Both the position numbers and the translations under genes were made by a program. DNA of 64,000 nucleotides from Ruegeria spongiae (GTDB taxonomy: Bacteria; Pseudomonadota; Alphaproteobacteria; Rhodobacterales; Rhodobacteraceae), in contig NZ_JAMFMB010000010.1 of assembly GCF_023502395.1 (NCBI RefSeq), positions 1 through 64,000 of the forward strand, given 5' to 3'. Positions within the stretch are counted from its first letter, which is position 1, and each line of letters opens with the position of its first letter. The notes beneath the pieces were generated by a model that worked only from the letters and a program-made list of their open reading frames with translations, was not told where the DNA came from and made no database searches. This document shows positions 52,533-62,792 of this stretch, in pieces.

Positions 52533-53399
52533 TCAAAACCACTGCCCCGGTTCCATCAGTCCCAGATCCAGCAATTGCCGCGAATGCCATTCGAAAGGCG
52601 TGGAGTTGTGCCAGCGGAAGCTGTGGATGTCGAATTTCGACCCGGGATTGCGTTTCAGCGCCTTGGCGGTGCGGAACGAGCAGATCGCGGCCGTCAGGTT
52701 GTGGTGCCAGGGACAGGCATACGTGTTGTATTCCTGATCGGCGAAAGTGTGGTTTGCCCGCAATTCCAGGCCGGGCGCGGTTCTGAACAGGGCGATCCGG
52801 TCGATCTTGCGGCTGTCCTTCGGGATATGCTCTTCGAACCGCCAGCGCACGCCGCCGAAGAAATCAAGCTGCCGTTCCATCGGATGCCCGGTGACCGGAT
52901 CGGTTCGGGCCAGCGCGTAATAGCCGGATTTGTCCAGATGCGCCCGATCCAGTGACACACCATTGGGAGAGTGCTCCAGATCGTCGGCATAGAGGTCGAT
53001 CACATAGGTCAGCATCGCATCGCGGCGCTCTTCGAGGTGAAAGGCCAGCATCTCGCCCACGCTGCGGGTCTCGCAGAACGGATAGAACAGGTATTCCGCA
53101 TTGTAGCAGTAATACATCCAGCGCCCCGGTGCCGCCTCGATCACCCGGTTGACGGCGGCACTGACCGCGCTTTCGGGGCCGCAGTCGAAGCTGATGCGGT
53201 GCACCCGCGTTTCGACATCCTGAGGCAGTGAAAACGTGTCGGGCATCAGTGCCAGAACCGTTCCGAACCCGCATTGCAGGTGATGGCGCAGCGTTGTCGC
53301 GACCTCGACATCATCCTCGACAAAGATCATCGCAAGCGGGGTGGTTCCCGACAGGGCGGCGTCCTTTTCCAGAAATCGGTCAAGCGTGGGGTACTGCAT
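52533..53399 (-). CDS. Conserved hypothetical protein, possibly glycosyltransferase-like
   Basis: A 288-residue soluble protein of unknown function. The N-terminal part ([20 protein letters not shown], then [12 protein letters not shown]) could be a Rossmann-like strand-helix set as in glycosyltransferase family 2. The rest is rich in aromatic residues and histidine ([28 protein letters not shown]). There are no membrane segments or signal peptide. An AAAGGA site supports MQYPTL as start. It is divergent to miaB. I could not assign a role. Confidence 0.65.
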   Translation of the reverse strand: MQYPTLDRFLEKDAALSGTTPLAMIFVEDDVEVATTLRHHLQCGFGTVLALMPDTFSLPQDVETRVHRISFDCGPESAVSAAVNRVIEAAPGRWMYYCYNAEYLFYPFCETRSVGEMLAFHLEERRDAMLTYVIDLYADDLEHSPNGVSLDRAHLDKSGYYALARTDPVTGHPMERQLDFFGGVRWRFEEHIPKDSRKIDRIALFRTAPGLELRANHTFADQEYNTYACPWHHNLTAAICSFRTAKALKRNPGSKFDIHSFRWHNSTPFEWHSRQLLDLGLMEPGQWF

Positions 53400-53525
53400 C
53401 GGGGTCCTTTGGTCTGCCGCGCTGGCATGCTGGCACAAATTCGGTTAATTGCGTGCGCATTGCAAGCGATGCGCGTTCCGTATAGACGCCTGCGTCGATC
53501 CCGCCAGCGCAAAAGGCAAAGCCCG

Positions 53526-54845
53526 ATGTCCGAACCCAAGAAGCTATTCATCAAGACCTATGGCTGTCAGATGAACGTGTATGACAGCGAGCGTATGGCC
53601 GAGGCGCTGGGCGGGCAGGGCTATGTCGAAACGCAAAGCGCCGATGATGCCGACATGATCCTGCTGAACACCTGCCACATTCGCGAAAAGGCGGCGGAGA
53701 AGGTCTATTCCGAGCTGGGTCGCTTCAAGGGGTTGAAGGCGGAAAAGCCCGATCTGAAGATCGGTGTGGCGGGCTGCGTCGCGCAGGCCGAAGGCGAAGA
53801 GATCATGCGCCGCCAGCCTCTGGTCGATCTGGTGGTCGGACCGCAAAGCTACCACCGCCTGCCCGAGATGGAAGCCAAGACGCGTCAGGGCGCCAAAGCT
53901 CTGGACACCGATTTCCCAGAAGAAGACAAGTTCGAACAGCTAAAAAGACGCCCCAAGGCAAAACGTGGACCGACCGCATTTCTCACCGTGCAGGAAGGCT
54001 GCGACAAGTTCTGTGCCTTTTGCGTGGTGCCCTATACTCGCGGGGCAGAGGTCAGCCGCCCGGTCGACCGCATCCTGAGCGAGGCACGTGATCTGGTCGA
54101 ACGCGGCGTGCGTGAGATCACGCTGCTGGGCCAGAACGTGAATGCTTATCACGGCGCCGGACCGACGGGCGATATGACTCTGGCGCAACTGATCTGGCAA
54201 TTGGACAAGATCGACGGGCTGGAACGTATCCGCTTCACCACCTCGCATCCCAATGACATGGGCGACGATCTGATCGAGGCGCATGGAACCTGCGACAAGC
54301 TGATGCCTTATTTGCACCTCCCGGTGCAATCGGGGTCGGACAAGATCCTCAAGCGGATGAACCGCTCGCATACGGCCGAAAGCTATCTGCGTCTGATCGA
54401 GCGCATCCGCGCCGCGCGGCCCGATATCCTGATGTCGGGCGATTTCATCGTCGGCTTTCCCGAAGAGAGCGAGGCAGATTTTCAGGCCACGCTCGATCTG
54501 GTGGAAGAGGTCAGATATGGCTACGCCTATTCCTTCAAATACTCGACCCGGCCCGGAACTCCGGCGGCCGAGCGCCCTCAGGTTGATCCGACCGAGGCCG
54601 ATGATCGCCTGCAGCGCCTTCAGGCCCTGATCACAAGGGATCAACGGTCTGTTCAGGATTCGATGGTAGGTCGTGAGGTCAAGGTGCTGTTCGAAAAGCC
54701 CGGGCGTCTTCCGGGGCAGATGGGTGGCAAGTCAGACTATCTGCATGCGGTGCATGTGGATGACGCCGATGTCGAGGTTGGCGACCTGCGCCGCGTGCGC
54801 ATCGTCGATTCGGCGGCGAACTCCTTGCGGGGCGTTCTGGCATAA
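53526..54845 (+). CDS. miaB: MiaB: tRNA-2-methylthio-N6-dimethylallyladenosine synthase
   Basis: A 439-residue radical-SAM methylthiotransferase acting on A37 of tRNAs. The N-terminal MTTase domain has C14, C50 and C84. The radical-SAM cluster is CDKFCAFC (C159, C163, C166). A C-terminal TRAM domain follows from about 375. Length and order are typical. The start MSEPKK was chosen; the upstream frame is antisense to the neighbouring gene. Confidence 0.97.
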   Translation: MSEPKKLFIKTYGCQMNVYDSERMAEALGGQGYVETQSADDADMILLNTCHIREKAAEKVYSELGRFKGLKAEKPDLKIGVAGCVAQAEGEEIMRRQPLVDLVVGPQSYHRLPEMEAKTRQGAKALDTDFPEEDKFEQLKRRPKAKRGPTAFLTVQEGCDKFCAFCVVPYTRGAEVSRPVDRILSEARDLVERGVREITLLGQNVNAYHGAGPTGDMTLAQLIWQLDKIDGLERIRFTTSHPNDMGDDLIEAHGTCDKLMPYLHLPVQSGSDKILKRMNRSHTAESYLRLIERIRAARPDILMSGDFIVGFPEESEADFQATLDLVEEVRYGYAYSFKYSTRPGTPAAERPQVDPTEADDRLQRLQALITRDQRSVQDSMVGREVKVLFEKPGRLPGQMGGKSDYLHAVHVDDADVEVGDLRRVRIVDSAANSLRGVLA

Positions 54846-55003
54846 AATTGCCGCCGCTACGGCAGGAGCGTTGTGGTTGCAGTGTACAGATTGTGTTTTT
54901 TGGGTTACATCATCCCAAATGTAGTGGTTCAGGCGAAGGGTGGGGCCAGTTGAGCGTTCCCCCTGCGGGCAAGTGTAACGTCGAGTATGTGAGGGGGCTC
55001 ACG

Positions 55004-55756
55004 ATGAAGAAATGGAAATCCGCACTTGGGATCAGGGCGATCCCGGGCATCCTGCTGACCGTCTGCGTTGGTAGTGCCGCTCTTGCGGGCAATGTGCAAT
55101 CGCCCTTGCAGGACCCAGTCGTCGAGGCACCCGAGCCACCGAACTGGGACGGGTTTTACGCGGGTGGCTCCCTTGGCTACGGGTTTGGTTTCGAGGACAG
55201 GTTCGGAGTGTCGCGTAACGGCACACTGTCCGGTAATCTCGGCGACATGGAGCCTGATGGCCTTTATGGCGGCGTGCGGGGCGGCTGGCGCGATTCGATT
55301 CGCTTTGCCACGGGGCGGCAATATGTCTACGGGTTCGAGGTAGGGTACGATATTGCCGATATTAAGGATTCCGTTACCGGTGAAATACTTGGAGCCACCC
55401 TTGAAGGACGCTCCGAGATCAAGGACATGTTCACATTGCGGTTCAAGGGCGGGATCACCAACCGGTCTGGCCGGACGCTGTATTTCAGCTCCATCGGATA
55501 TGTGAACTCCAAGGTTGAAACCGGTCTCGACAGCAGCGTAGGGGGCGGCACGCTTTCAGGTGAAAGTGATGATCGCCGCAACGGCTATGCGATCGGTGTG
55601 GGGGTCGAGCACAAACTGACCGAACAACTGTCGCTGACCGGCGAGTACGAATACGTGAACCTCAAGTCCAAAACCGTCGAACTGACAGACAACGTGACGA
55701 CAAAATCCACACCGGGTTTTCACGGTCTGAGGCTCGGGCTCAATTTCCAGTTCTGA
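55004..55756 (+). CDS. Outer-membrane beta-barrel protein (Omp25-like)
   Basis: A 250-residue protein with a signal peptide ending near residue 29 (GSAALAG). WDGFYAGGSLGYGFGF marks the first strand of an alphaproteobacterial 8-strand porin-like barrel, and the protein ends in GLRLGLNFQF with the terminal phenylalanine used for barrel insertion. It stands alone with a GAGGGGG site between miaB and phoH. The function is probably structural, in envelope integrity. Confidence 0.88.
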   Translation: MKKWKSALGIRAIPGILLTVCVGSAALAGNVQSPLQDPVVEAPEPPNWDGFYAGGSLGYGFGFEDRFGVSRNGTLSGNLGDMEPDGLYGGVRGGWRDSIRFATGRQYVYGFEVGYDIADIKDSVTGEILGATLEGRSEIKDMFTLRFKGGITNRSGRTLYFSSIGYVNSKVETGLDSSVGGGTLSGESDDRRNGYAIGVGVEHKLTEQLSLTGEYEYVNLKSKTVELTDNVTTKSTPGFHGLRLGLNFQF

Positions 55757-55903
55757 TCCATGCGCAGTTCAGCCCATCCATTGGGCTGAATCGGGCCGCG
55801 CCGCCACGATTTGTTTCAGCAAGATGAAAAAGCGCGACATGCGCTTGCACGCGGGGCGCGATGTTGGCTACGCTCGACGCAGACTGCCATGACAGGAGAG
55901 CGG

Positions 55904-56935
55904 ATGGCCATAGGTGCCCTGAACCCACCGCAGGAAGACGCGCCGAAAGAGGTGCTTCTTGAGTTTCCCGACAACCGTTTGCTGATTGATCTCTGCGGAG
56001 AATACGACCGCAATCTCGCCCAGATCGAAGAGAAGTTGAGCGTGCAGATCCTGCGTCGCGGCAATCAACTTGCGATTCTCGGCGATGAGGCGGCGCAGAA
56101 ACAGGCCGAAGAGGTGCTTGAGTCGCTCTATGAGCGGCTGCAGGATGGCCGCCCGGTCGAGGCCGCCGATGTCGACCGCGAATTGCGCATGGGCAATTCC
56201 GAGCAGGGGACCGGCGCGCGCGACGGTGATCAACTTGAGATGTTCACCGGCGAAAAGGTCGAGATCAAGACCCGCAAGAAACTGGTCGAACCGCGCACCG
56301 ACGCGCAGAAAGCCTATGTGCTGTCGCTGTTTGAAAACGAACTGGCCTTCGGGATCGGTCCGGCCGGGACAGGCAAGACCTATCTGGCCGTGGCGGTGGG
56401 CGTTTCGATGTTCATCACCGGGCTTGTCGACCGGATCATCCTCAGCCGTCCGGCGGTCGAAGCGGGTGAAAAACTCGGCTATCTGCCCGGTGACATGAAG
56501 GACAAGGTCGATCCCTACATGCAGCCGCTGTATGACGCGCTGAACGATTTCCTGCCGGGCAAACAGCTTGCCAAGCTGATCGAGGAAAAGAAGATCGAGA
56601 TCGCGCCGCTGGCCTTCATGCGGGGCCGGACGCTGGCCAATGCCTTTGTGGTGCTTGACGAGGCGCAGAATGCCACGACCATGCAGATGAAGATGTTCCT
56701 GACCCGGCTGGGCGAAGGCTCGCGCATGGTCATCACCGGCGACCGCAGCCAGGTTGACCTGCCGCGCGGCGTGCCCTCGGGGCTGGCGGATGCGGAACGC
56801 TTGCTGGGCCATGTGCCGGGGATCAATTTCAGTTACTTCACGGCCAAGGATGTGGTGCGCCACCCGCTTGTCGCCGCCATCATTGAAGCGTATGAGGCCG
56901 ATTCCGGACGCGAATCTGCCTCCCGGACCGGCTAG
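55904..56935 (+). CDS. phoH: PhoH-family ATPase
   Basis: A 343-residue PhoH-like P-loop ATPase. The Walker A motif is GPAGTGKT (152-159), Walker B is FVVLDEAQN, and ITGDRSQVDLP forms the sensor region. An N-terminal KH-like part occupies residues 15-80. It precedes ybeY, corC and lnt in the usual proteobacterial order and probably acts in RNA metabolism with YbeY. The AGGAG spacing selects MAIGAL; an ATG five codons upstream is less well spaced. Confidence 0.95.
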   Translation: MAIGALNPPQEDAPKEVLLEFPDNRLLIDLCGEYDRNLAQIEEKLSVQILRRGNQLAILGDEAAQKQAEEVLESLYERLQDGRPVEAADVDRELRMGNSEQGTGARDGDQLEMFTGEKVEIKTRKKLVEPRTDAQKAYVLSLFENELAFGIGPAGTGKTYLAVAVGVSMFITGLVDRIILSRPAVEAGEKLGYLPGDMKDKVDPYMQPLYDALNDFLPGKQLAKLIEEKKIEIAPLAFMRGRTLANAFVVLDEAQNATTMQMKMFLTRLGEGSRMVITGDRSQVDLPRGVPSGLADAERLLGHVPGINFSYFTAKDVVRHPLVAAIIEAYEADSGRESASRTG

Positions 56936-56982
56936 GCGCGGTCCGGCGGCGCGGGGCTTGCGCTGATCTTGCCGAGGCATGC

Positions 56983-57516
56983 ATGGACCTGGATCTGACA
57001 TTGGAAGACACCCGCTGGGGCGACCTGTCGCCGCTGGCGGAACAGGCTGTTGCGGCGGTGCTCACTCATCTGGGGATCGCCTCTGACATCTGCGAAGTGA
57101 GCCTGCTGGCCTGCGATGACGCGCGGATTGGCGAGCTGAACGCGGCCTTTCGCGGCAAGGCCACGCCGACGAATGTGCTCAGCTGGCCCTCCGTTGAATT
57201 GGCGTCGGACAGGGATGGCGGTACGCCCGCACGCCCAGAGCCCGATTTCACCGGAGAGATCGCCTTGGGCGACATCGCGATTTCCTACGATACCTGCGCC
57301 CGAGAGGCCGAAGCGGTGGGCAAAGCGTTGCAGGATCACGTGACCCATCTTGTCGTGCATGGTATGCTGCACCTGCTGGGCTACGATCATGTCCGTGACG
57401 GTGATGCCACTCTTATGGAGGGGCTTGAGGTCGAGATACTTGGCAAACTGGGTCTGGATAACCCATATAATGAGTTTGCGGGACCAGATGGACCGCGGGA
57501 TTTGGAACAGGATTGA
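56983..57516 (+). CDS. ybeY: YbeY endoribonuclease
   Basis: A 177-residue YbeY. The zinc motif H126-x3-H130-x5-H136 is seen in HLVVHGMLHLLGYDH. The family stretch NAAFRGKATPTNVLSWPS lies near residues 53-70. YbeY works in 16S rRNA 3' maturation and late 70S quality control. It is between phoH and corC, overlapping the latter by one base (TGATG). Confidence 0.97.
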   Translation: MDLDLTLEDTRWGDLSPLAEQAVAAVLTHLGIASDICEVSLLACDDARIGELNAAFRGKATPTNVLSWPSVELASDRDGGTPARPEPDFTGEIALGDIAISYDTCAREAEAVGKALQDHVTHLVVHGMLHLLGYDHVRDGDATLMEGLEVEILGKLGLDNPYNEFAGPDGPRDLEQD

Positions 57517-58403
57517 TGGACGACATAGACGGCAGTTCTAGCGCAGCGCATCGCGCGCAGGGTGAAAACGACAGCGACGGGACCGGCGAAAGGGCAGGAT
57601 TGCTCGGCCGGATCATGGGGGCCCTGTCTCCGGGGGAGCCACCCGAGGAATCACAACCAAACGGAACCGGTCTGCCCGCTGCGCAATTGCCCGGGATGAT
57701 CAACCTGCGGCGGTTGCGGGTCGAGGATGTCGCCATCCCCACCGCCGAGATCGTATCGGTTCCCGGCTCGATCGCGCGAGAGGAACTGGTCAGGGTCTTC
57801 CGCGAAAGCGGGCTGACCCGGCTGCCGGTCTATGAAGGCACGCTCGATACGCCGCAGGGCTTTGTGCATCTCAAGGATTTCGCCCTGACCCACGGGTTCA
57901 ACGGCAATTCCGCAACATTCGAGCTGTCTTCGATGCTGCGTCCGATGCTCTATGTGCCGCCGTCGATGCCGCTGGGCGTTTTGCTGGCCAAGATGCAGGC
58001 CGACCGCTGCCATATTGCGCTGGTGATCGATGAATATGGCGGTGTTGACGGGCTGTTGACCATCGAGGATCTGCTGGAACAGGTGGTCGGCGAGATCGAG
58101 GATGAACATGATCCCGGCGAGGATCAGACATGGTTCAAGGTCAAGCCGGGCTGCTACATCGCGCAGGCCCGGACCCCGCTGGATGAATTCGAGGCCGAGA
58201 TCGGCCAATCGCTGACCCGCCACGAGGATGTCGACGAAGAGGAAATCGACACGCTGGGCGGGCTGGTCTTCATGCTGTCGGGCCGCGTGCCCGCGCGGGG
58301 TGAGGTGGTGGTGCATCCCGATGGCCCGGAATTCGAAGTGATCGAGGCCGATCCCCGCCGCATCAAGCGTTTGCGCGTCATGTTGCCGGATAATGCCGGA
58401 TGA
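57516..58403 (+). CDS. corC: CorC/HlyC-family CBS-domain protein
   Basis: A 295-residue soluble protein. A disordered acidic N-terminus (1-60) leads into two CBS domains (about 65-195, with VEDVAIPTAEIVSV and CHIALVIDEYGGVDGLLTIEDLLEQ) and a C-terminal CorC_HlyC domain (about 210-290). It is linked to magnesium/cobalt homeostasis in enterobacteria. The ATG overlaps the ybeY stop by one base; a TTG one codon upstream also exists. It overlaps lnt by 4 bases. Confidence 0.95.
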   Translation: MDDIDGSSSAAHRAQGENDSDGTGERAGLLGRIMGALSPGEPPEESQPNGTGLPAAQLPGMINLRRLRVEDVAIPTAEIVSVPGSIAREELVRVFRESGLTRLPVYEGTLDTPQGFVHLKDFALTHGFNGNSATFELSSMLRPMLYVPPSMPLGVLLAKMQADRCHIALVIDEYGGVDGLLTIEDLLEQVVGEIEDEHDPGEDQTWFKVKPGCYIAQARTPLDEFEAEIGQSLTRHEDVDEEEIDTLGGLVFMLSGRVPARGEVVVHPDGPEFEVIEADPRRIKRLRVMLPDNAG

Positions 58404-59905
58404 GCCAGCGGTTACGCTGGTCCCTGCGACCACGGCTGGCGCTGGCGGTTGTGCTTGGTGTGATCGCCGCCCTCGGGCTTGCGCCCTACGATCTCTGGCC
58501 TGCGACGCTGGGGGCGCTGATCTGTCTTCCGGTCCTTGCCTTGCAGGATTGTACGCGCAAACGGGCGGCGATGATTGGCTGGGCCTTCGGGCTGGGCTAT
58601 TTCGGTCATGGCCTCGCGTGGATTGTCGAGCCGTTTCTGGTGGACATCCCGCGCCATGGCTGGATGGCGCCGTTTGCGCTGGTGCTGATGGCGGGCGGGC
58701 TGGCGCTGTTCTGGGCGGCGGCGTTCTGGGTGGCCGCGGCTTCGCGGTTGGGGCTTGTCGGACGCAGCTGGCTGCTGGTTTTCAGCTGGTCTCTGGCCGA
58801 GTTCGCGCGGGCCTATGTGCTGACCGGGTTCCCCTGGGCCGCATTGGCACAAATCTGGGTCGAGACCCCGCTGGCGCAATCGCTTGCCTTCGTCGGCCCA
58901 CAGGGGCTGGCCATTGCCACGCTGGCGGCGGCTTTGCCAATGGGGGCTGCGCTGATCGGTACGGGCCACGTGCTGCCGCGCGTGCTGAATGCTGTGCCCG
59001 CGCTCGGCCTGCTGGCGGTGGCGGTGTATTTCAGCGCTTTGGCGGCCCCTGCTGTGATGACGGGCAAAACCGTGCGGCTGGTGCAGCCCAACGCGCCACA
59101 GCACCAAAAATGGGACCCGGAGCATATCCCGCGTTTCTTCCGGCGCCAGATCGAATTCACCGCCACAGCACCCAGTCCCGATCTGATTGTCTGGCCGGAA
59201 ACCGCCGTGCCCACCTGGCTCGACGAGGCCGAAGGCGTGTTCCAGACCATCAGCGACGCCGCAACCGGAGTGCCGGTGGTTCTCGGCATCCGCCGCTATG
59301 ATTCGGGCCGCATCTACAATTCGGCCGTCTATCTGGATGGCAACGGGAAACTGGGCGGCGTCTATGACAAGCACCATCTGGTTCCGTTTGGTGAATATGT
59401 GCCGCTTGGTGATCTGCTGGCACGGTTCGGCATTCACGGCTTTGCCGCCAATGCGGGGCAGGGGTTCAGCGCCGGCCCCGGACCTGAACTGCTGTCGCTG
59501 GGGCCGGTCGGGTCGGCGCTGCCGCTGATCTGTTACGAGGCGGTGTTTCCGCAGGATGTGGGTAATGCCCCGGCGCGCCCTGACATGTTGCTGCAACTGA
59601 CCAATGATGCGTGGTTCGGATCGTGGTCCGGCCCCTATCAGCATCTGGCCCAGGCCCGGATGCGGGCGATCGAGCAGGGCTTGCCCATGGTGCGCGTGGC
59701 CAATACGGGCATCTCAGCCATGATTGATCCTCATGGCGGGACAATTGCTCAGATTCCGCTGGGCTTCGACGGATATATTGATGCACCGCTTCCAGCGCCA
59801 CTTGCACCGACGCACTATGCCTATACCGGCGATTTGCCCGCGTTTGTGCTTGTCCTGGTTGGTCTGGGGGGCATGATCGGTTTGCATCGCAGGCGCGCTG
59901 GCTGA
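58400..59905 (+). CDS. lnt: Apolipoprotein N-acyltransferase
   Basis: A 501-residue inner-membrane enzyme that adds the third acyl chain to lipoproteins. Several helices fill residues 10-215. The periplasmic nitrilase-like domain carries the catalytic triad E267 (VWPETAVP), K324 (YDKHHLVPFGEY) and C378 (LICYEAVFP). A last helix lies near 475-493. It is the last gene of phoH-ybeY-corC-lnt. Confidence 0.97.
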   Translation: MSQRLRWSLRPRLALAVVLGVIAALGLAPYDLWPATLGALICLPVLALQDCTRKRAAMIGWAFGLGYFGHGLAWIVEPFLVDIPRHGWMAPFALVLMAGGLALFWAAAFWVAAASRLGLVGRSWLLVFSWSLAEFARAYVLTGFPWAALAQIWVETPLAQSLAFVGPQGLAIATLAAALPMGAALIGTGHVLPRVLNAVPALGLLAVAVYFSALAAPAVMTGKTVRLVQPNAPQHQKWDPEHIPRFFRRQIEFTATAPSPDLIVWPETAVPTWLDEAEGVFQTISDAATGVPVVLGIRRYDSGRIYNSAVYLDGNGKLGGVYDKHHLVPFGEYVPLGDLLARFGIHGFAANAGQGFSAGPGPELLSLGPVGSALPLICYEAVFPQDVGNAPARPDMLLQLTNDAWFGSWSGPYQHLAQARMRAIEQGLPMVRVANTGISAMIDPHGGTIAQIPLGFDGYIDAPLPAPLAPTHYAYTGDLPAFVLVLVGLGGMIGLHRRRAG

Positions 59906-59949
59906 TTTTGCGATTGACCAGCGCCTGCGCCGGGCGTATCCCGGTTCGG

Positions 59950-60000
59950 ATCCACCACAACGGCTTCCTGGCGTGGTAGGGAAACATCTAATGGAGCACT
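59950..60000 (+). promoter_or_regulatory. SAM/SAH riboswitch upstream of metK
   Basis: The sequence contains CACAACGGCTTCCTGGCGTG (59956-59975) followed by ATGGAGCA (59991-59998), the conserved core of the SAM/SAH riboswitch class. ACCAC (59954-59958) pairs with GTGGT (59973-59977). GCTTCC in the loop can pair with GGAGC to form the pseudoknot, which buries the metK ribosome binding site (GGAG at 59993-59996). Ligand binding would thus lower metK translation. Confidence 0.9.
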
Positions 60001-60003
60001 TGC

Positions 60004-61185
60004 ATGTCCCGACAGAATTACACTTTCACTTCGGAATCCGTTTCCGAGGGTCATCCGGATAAGGTCTGCGACCGGATCTCGGATGCGGTTCTCGATGCCT
60101 TCCTGACTGAAGAGCCCGAAGCGCGTGTCGCAGCCGAAACCTTTGCCACAACCAACCGCGTCGTGATCGGCGGCGAGGTCGGCTTGTCGGATCAGGACAA
60201 GCTGCACGAATACATGGGCAAGATCGACCAGATCGCCCGCGACTGCATCCGCGATATCGGCTATGAGCAGGACAAGTTCCATTGGAACACCTGCGAGATC
60301 ACCAATCTGCTGCACGAACAATCTGCTCATATCGCGCAAGGCGTGGATGCCTCCGACAACAAGGACGAGGGCGCGGGCGATCAGGGCATCATGTTCGGCT
60401 ATGCCACCACCGAAACCCCGGCGCTGATGCCAGCCCCGATCCAGTATTCGCATGCGATTCTGCGGCGGCTGGCCGAGGTGCGAAAAAACGGCACCGAACC
60501 GGCGCTGGGCCCCGATGCCAAGTCGCAGCTATCTGTGGTCTACCGCGATGGCAAGCCGGTTGGAGTCAGCTCGATCGTGCTGTCGACCCAGCATCTGGAT
60601 GAGGCGCTGACCTCGGATGACATCCGTTTGCTCGTGGAACCCTACATTCGCGAAACCCTGCCCGACGGTTGGCTGAGCGATGAGACGCAATGGCACGTGA
60701 ACCCCACTGGCAAGTTTGTCATTGGCGGGCCGGATGGCGACGCGGGCCTGACCGGGCGCAAGATCATCGTGGACACCTATGGTGGTGCGGCCCCGCATGG
60801 CGGCGGTGCATTTTCCGGCAAGGACCCGACCAAGGTGGACCGTTCGGCGGCTTATGCGGCACGCTATCTGGCCAAGAATGTGGTCGCGGCGGGCATGGCG
60901 GAACGCTGCACGATCCAGCTCAGCTATGCGATCGGTGTCTCGCGGCCTCTGTCGATCTATGCGGACACACATGGCACTGGCCTGTTGCCCGACGCGCAGA
61001 TTGAAAAGGCCGTCGACCAGATCATGGACCTGACCCCGCGCGGCATCCGCTCGCATCTGGACCTGAACAAGCCGATCTATCAGCGCACCGCCGCCTATGG
61101 CCATTTCGGCCGCGAGCCGAGCGCGGATGGCGGGTTCAGCTGGGAACGCACCGATCTGGCAGAGGCGCTCAAACGCGCGGCCTGA
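60004..61185 (+). CDS. metK: S-adenosylmethionine synthetase
   Basis: A 393-residue enzyme making SAM from methionine and ATP. Motifs include [19 protein letters not shown] at the N-terminus, [12 protein letters not shown] near residue 120, and [19 protein letters not shown] near 265. The sequence between HPTGKF-like [15 protein letters not shown] is also typical. Its translation is probably controlled by the SAM/SAH riboswitch immediately upstream, and a hairpin terminator follows. Confidence 0.98.
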   Translation: MSRQNYTFTSESVSEGHPDKVCDRISDAVLDAFLTEEPEARVAAETFATTNRVVIGGEVGLSDQDKLHEYMGKIDQIARDCIRDIGYEQDKFHWNTCEITNLLHEQSAHIAQGVDASDNKDEGAGDQGIMFGYATTETPALMPAPIQYSHAILRRLAEVRKNGTEPALGPDAKSQLSVVYRDGKPVGVSSIVLSTQHLDEALTSDDIRLLVEPYIRETLPDGWLSDETQWHVNPTGKFVIGGPDGDAGLTGRKIIVDTYGGAAPHGGGAFSGKDPTKVDRSAAYAARYLAKNVVAAGMAERCTIQLSYAIGVSRPLSIYADTHGTGLLPDAQIEKAVDQIMDLTPRGIRSHLDLNKPIYQRTAAYGHFGREPSADGGFSWERTDLAEALKRAA

Positions 61186-61204
61186 TTGACTTCAAGCGCT
61201 ATCA

Positions 61205-61230
61205 GAAAGGCGGCCATGGGGTCGCCTTTC
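61205..61230 (+). terminator. Hairpin terminator after metK
   Basis: GAAAGGCG (61205-61212) and CGCCTTTC (61223-61230) form an 8-bp stem with a 10-base loop 19 bases after the metK stop. The T-tract behind it is weak (GTATTT), so efficiency may be moderate. Confidence 0.65.
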
Positions 61231-61281
61231 GTATTTGGCCTGCTATTGCAGTGCACCGCGCAAGCCTTTATGGGCCTCGCC

Positions 61282-61992
61282 ATGAGCAACCAGACGCCCT
61301 CCCGCCCGCACCGGAATTTCTATGGCCGCCTCAAGGGCAAGACCCTCAAGCAGAGCCAGAAAACCTATCTGGTCGAAGACCTTGCCGCACTGTCACCCGG
61401 CGTGGTGGATTGGGACGCCAACCCTGAACGCACCCCGCTGGATCTTGAGTCGCGCTTTGGTGGCAAGCCGGTCTGGCTTGAGATCGGGTTCGGCGGTGGC
61501 GAGCATATGGTGCATCAGGCTGCGAGCAACCCGGATGTGGGTATCATCGGGGCCGAGCCGTATATCAACGGCGTGGCGATGTTGCTGGGCAAGATCCGGC
61601 GCGCGGGTGTCAGCAATCTGGCGGTGCATCCCGGCGACGCGCGCGATCTGATGGATGTGCTGCCCGAGGCCTCGATCTCGCGCGCCTTCCTGCTCTATCC
61701 CGATCCCTGGCCGAAGAAGCGTCACCACCGCCGCCGCTTTGTCACCCAGGAACATCTGGAACCGCTGGCGCGGGTGCTCATACCCGGCGCGATCTTTCGG
61801 GTGGCGACTGACATTCCCGACTATGTCCGCCAGACGCTGGAAGAGGTGCCCAAGGCCGGGTTCGACTGGCTGGCCGAGCGACCTGTCGATTGGCGCGACC
61901 CCTGGGACGATTGGCTCTCGACCCGCTACGAGCAGAAGGCCTTGCGCGAAGGCAGGGTGCCTCACTACCTGACCTTCCGGCGTGCGGCTTAA
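61282..61992 (+). CDS. trmB: tRNA (guanine-N7)-methyltransferase
   Basis: A 236-residue SAM-dependent enzyme that makes m7G46 in tRNAs. The SAM motif EIGFGGGEHM (about 71-80) and the signature LLYPDPWPKKRHHRRRF (about 134-150) identify TrmB. The start at MSNQTPSRPHRNFYG matches family N-termini; earlier in-frame starts lie next to the metK terminator. The ribosome site is weak. It ends overlapping the convergent membrane-protein gene by 4 bases. Confidence 0.95.
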   Translation: MSNQTPSRPHRNFYGRLKGKTLKQSQKTYLVEDLAALSPGVVDWDANPERTPLDLESRFGGKPVWLEIGFGGGEHMVHQAASNPDVGIIGAEPYINGVAMLLGKIRRAGVSNLAVHPGDARDLMDVLPEASISRAFLLYPDPWPKKRHHRRRFVTQEHLEPLARVLIPGAIFRVATDIPDYVRQTLEEVPKAGFDWLAERPVDWRDPWDDWLSTRYEQKALREGRVPHYLTFRRAA

Positions 61993-62792
61993 CCGTCATT
62001 GAGCGTGGAAAACACGCGGCCCTTGGCGAACCAGGCAATGCCAAAGGCCCAGAGCGCGATGGCCTCGACAAAGAAGGTCAGGTTCAGGCGGTTCCACCAG
62101 TTCAGAAAATCCGACCCGACTTTGTCCTTAAGGACCAAAAGCGCCACGCAGGCTAGGATGGTTAACCCGCAATAGCTGTAGAGTCGGTTGCGCTTGCGTT
62201 TGCTCTCGATCAGCACGCCGTTTTGCTCGTGTCGTGCCGGGATCACGCGTTTCAGCACGAAAAGACAATAAAGCGCCAGAAAGACAAACAGGATGCCCGC
62301 TGCGATTAAGTGCCAGTTGCTGGCGGCGCTGAACAGCTTGAAGAACTCCTGCCCCTGCGCCTGAACCGCTTCTATCGGCGGTCCGACTTTGTATTCAACA
62401 AAGACACGGGACAAAAATTCTTTCTGCAGCTCGCAGCCGCTGTGAAACGTGGGGACGGTTGCCACGATGAAGGCACCAAATCCGGCAACGGTGCTGAGTG
62501 TGTCCTCGACAAAAGTTTCGCCGGTATAGGCGATCAGGAAGCCTCCGATGAAGTAAAGCAGGCCGACAAAAACCGGGCCGAGCAGTTGGTCGTAGTAGAA
62601 ATGACTGATGCTGTCGCGAAAGCAACTGTCCAGCACAAGAGACCCGAGCAGCAGGATCAAAGGCAGGCCAATCGCAACACAGCCGACCAGAAACGCCAAC
62701 CGGTTGAGGATCGCGTCACCATCGGCATGGGCCCGTTTCGGCTGAAATATCCGCTTTGGGCCGTTCTCGAGAAAACTGGTGATGAAAGACAT
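61989..62792 (-). CDS. Multi-pass membrane protein of unknown function
   Basis: A 267-residue inner-membrane protein with about six helices (near 32-55, 68-90, 96-115, 160-185, 205-222 and 235-255). A periplasmic or cytoplasmic loop around residues 115-160 contains a single cysteine. The layout resembles DUF998-like hypothetical proteins, but no family can be assigned with confidence. No good ribosome site is seen; the base composition is somewhat lower in GC than the flanking housekeeping genes. Confidence 0.75.
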   Translation of the reverse strand: MSFITSFLENGPKRIFQPKRAHADGDAILNRLAFLVGCVAIGLPLILLLGSLVLDSCFRDSISHFYYDQLLGPVFVGLLYFIGGFLIAYTGETFVEDTLSTVAGFGAFIVATVPTFHSGCELQKEFLSRVFVEYKVGPPIEAVQAQGQEFFKLFSAASNWHLIAAGILFVFLALYCLFVLKRVIPARHEQNGVLIESKRKRNRLYSYCGLTILACVALLVLKDKVGSDFLNWWNRLNLTFFVEAIALWAFGIAWFAKGRVFSTLNDG

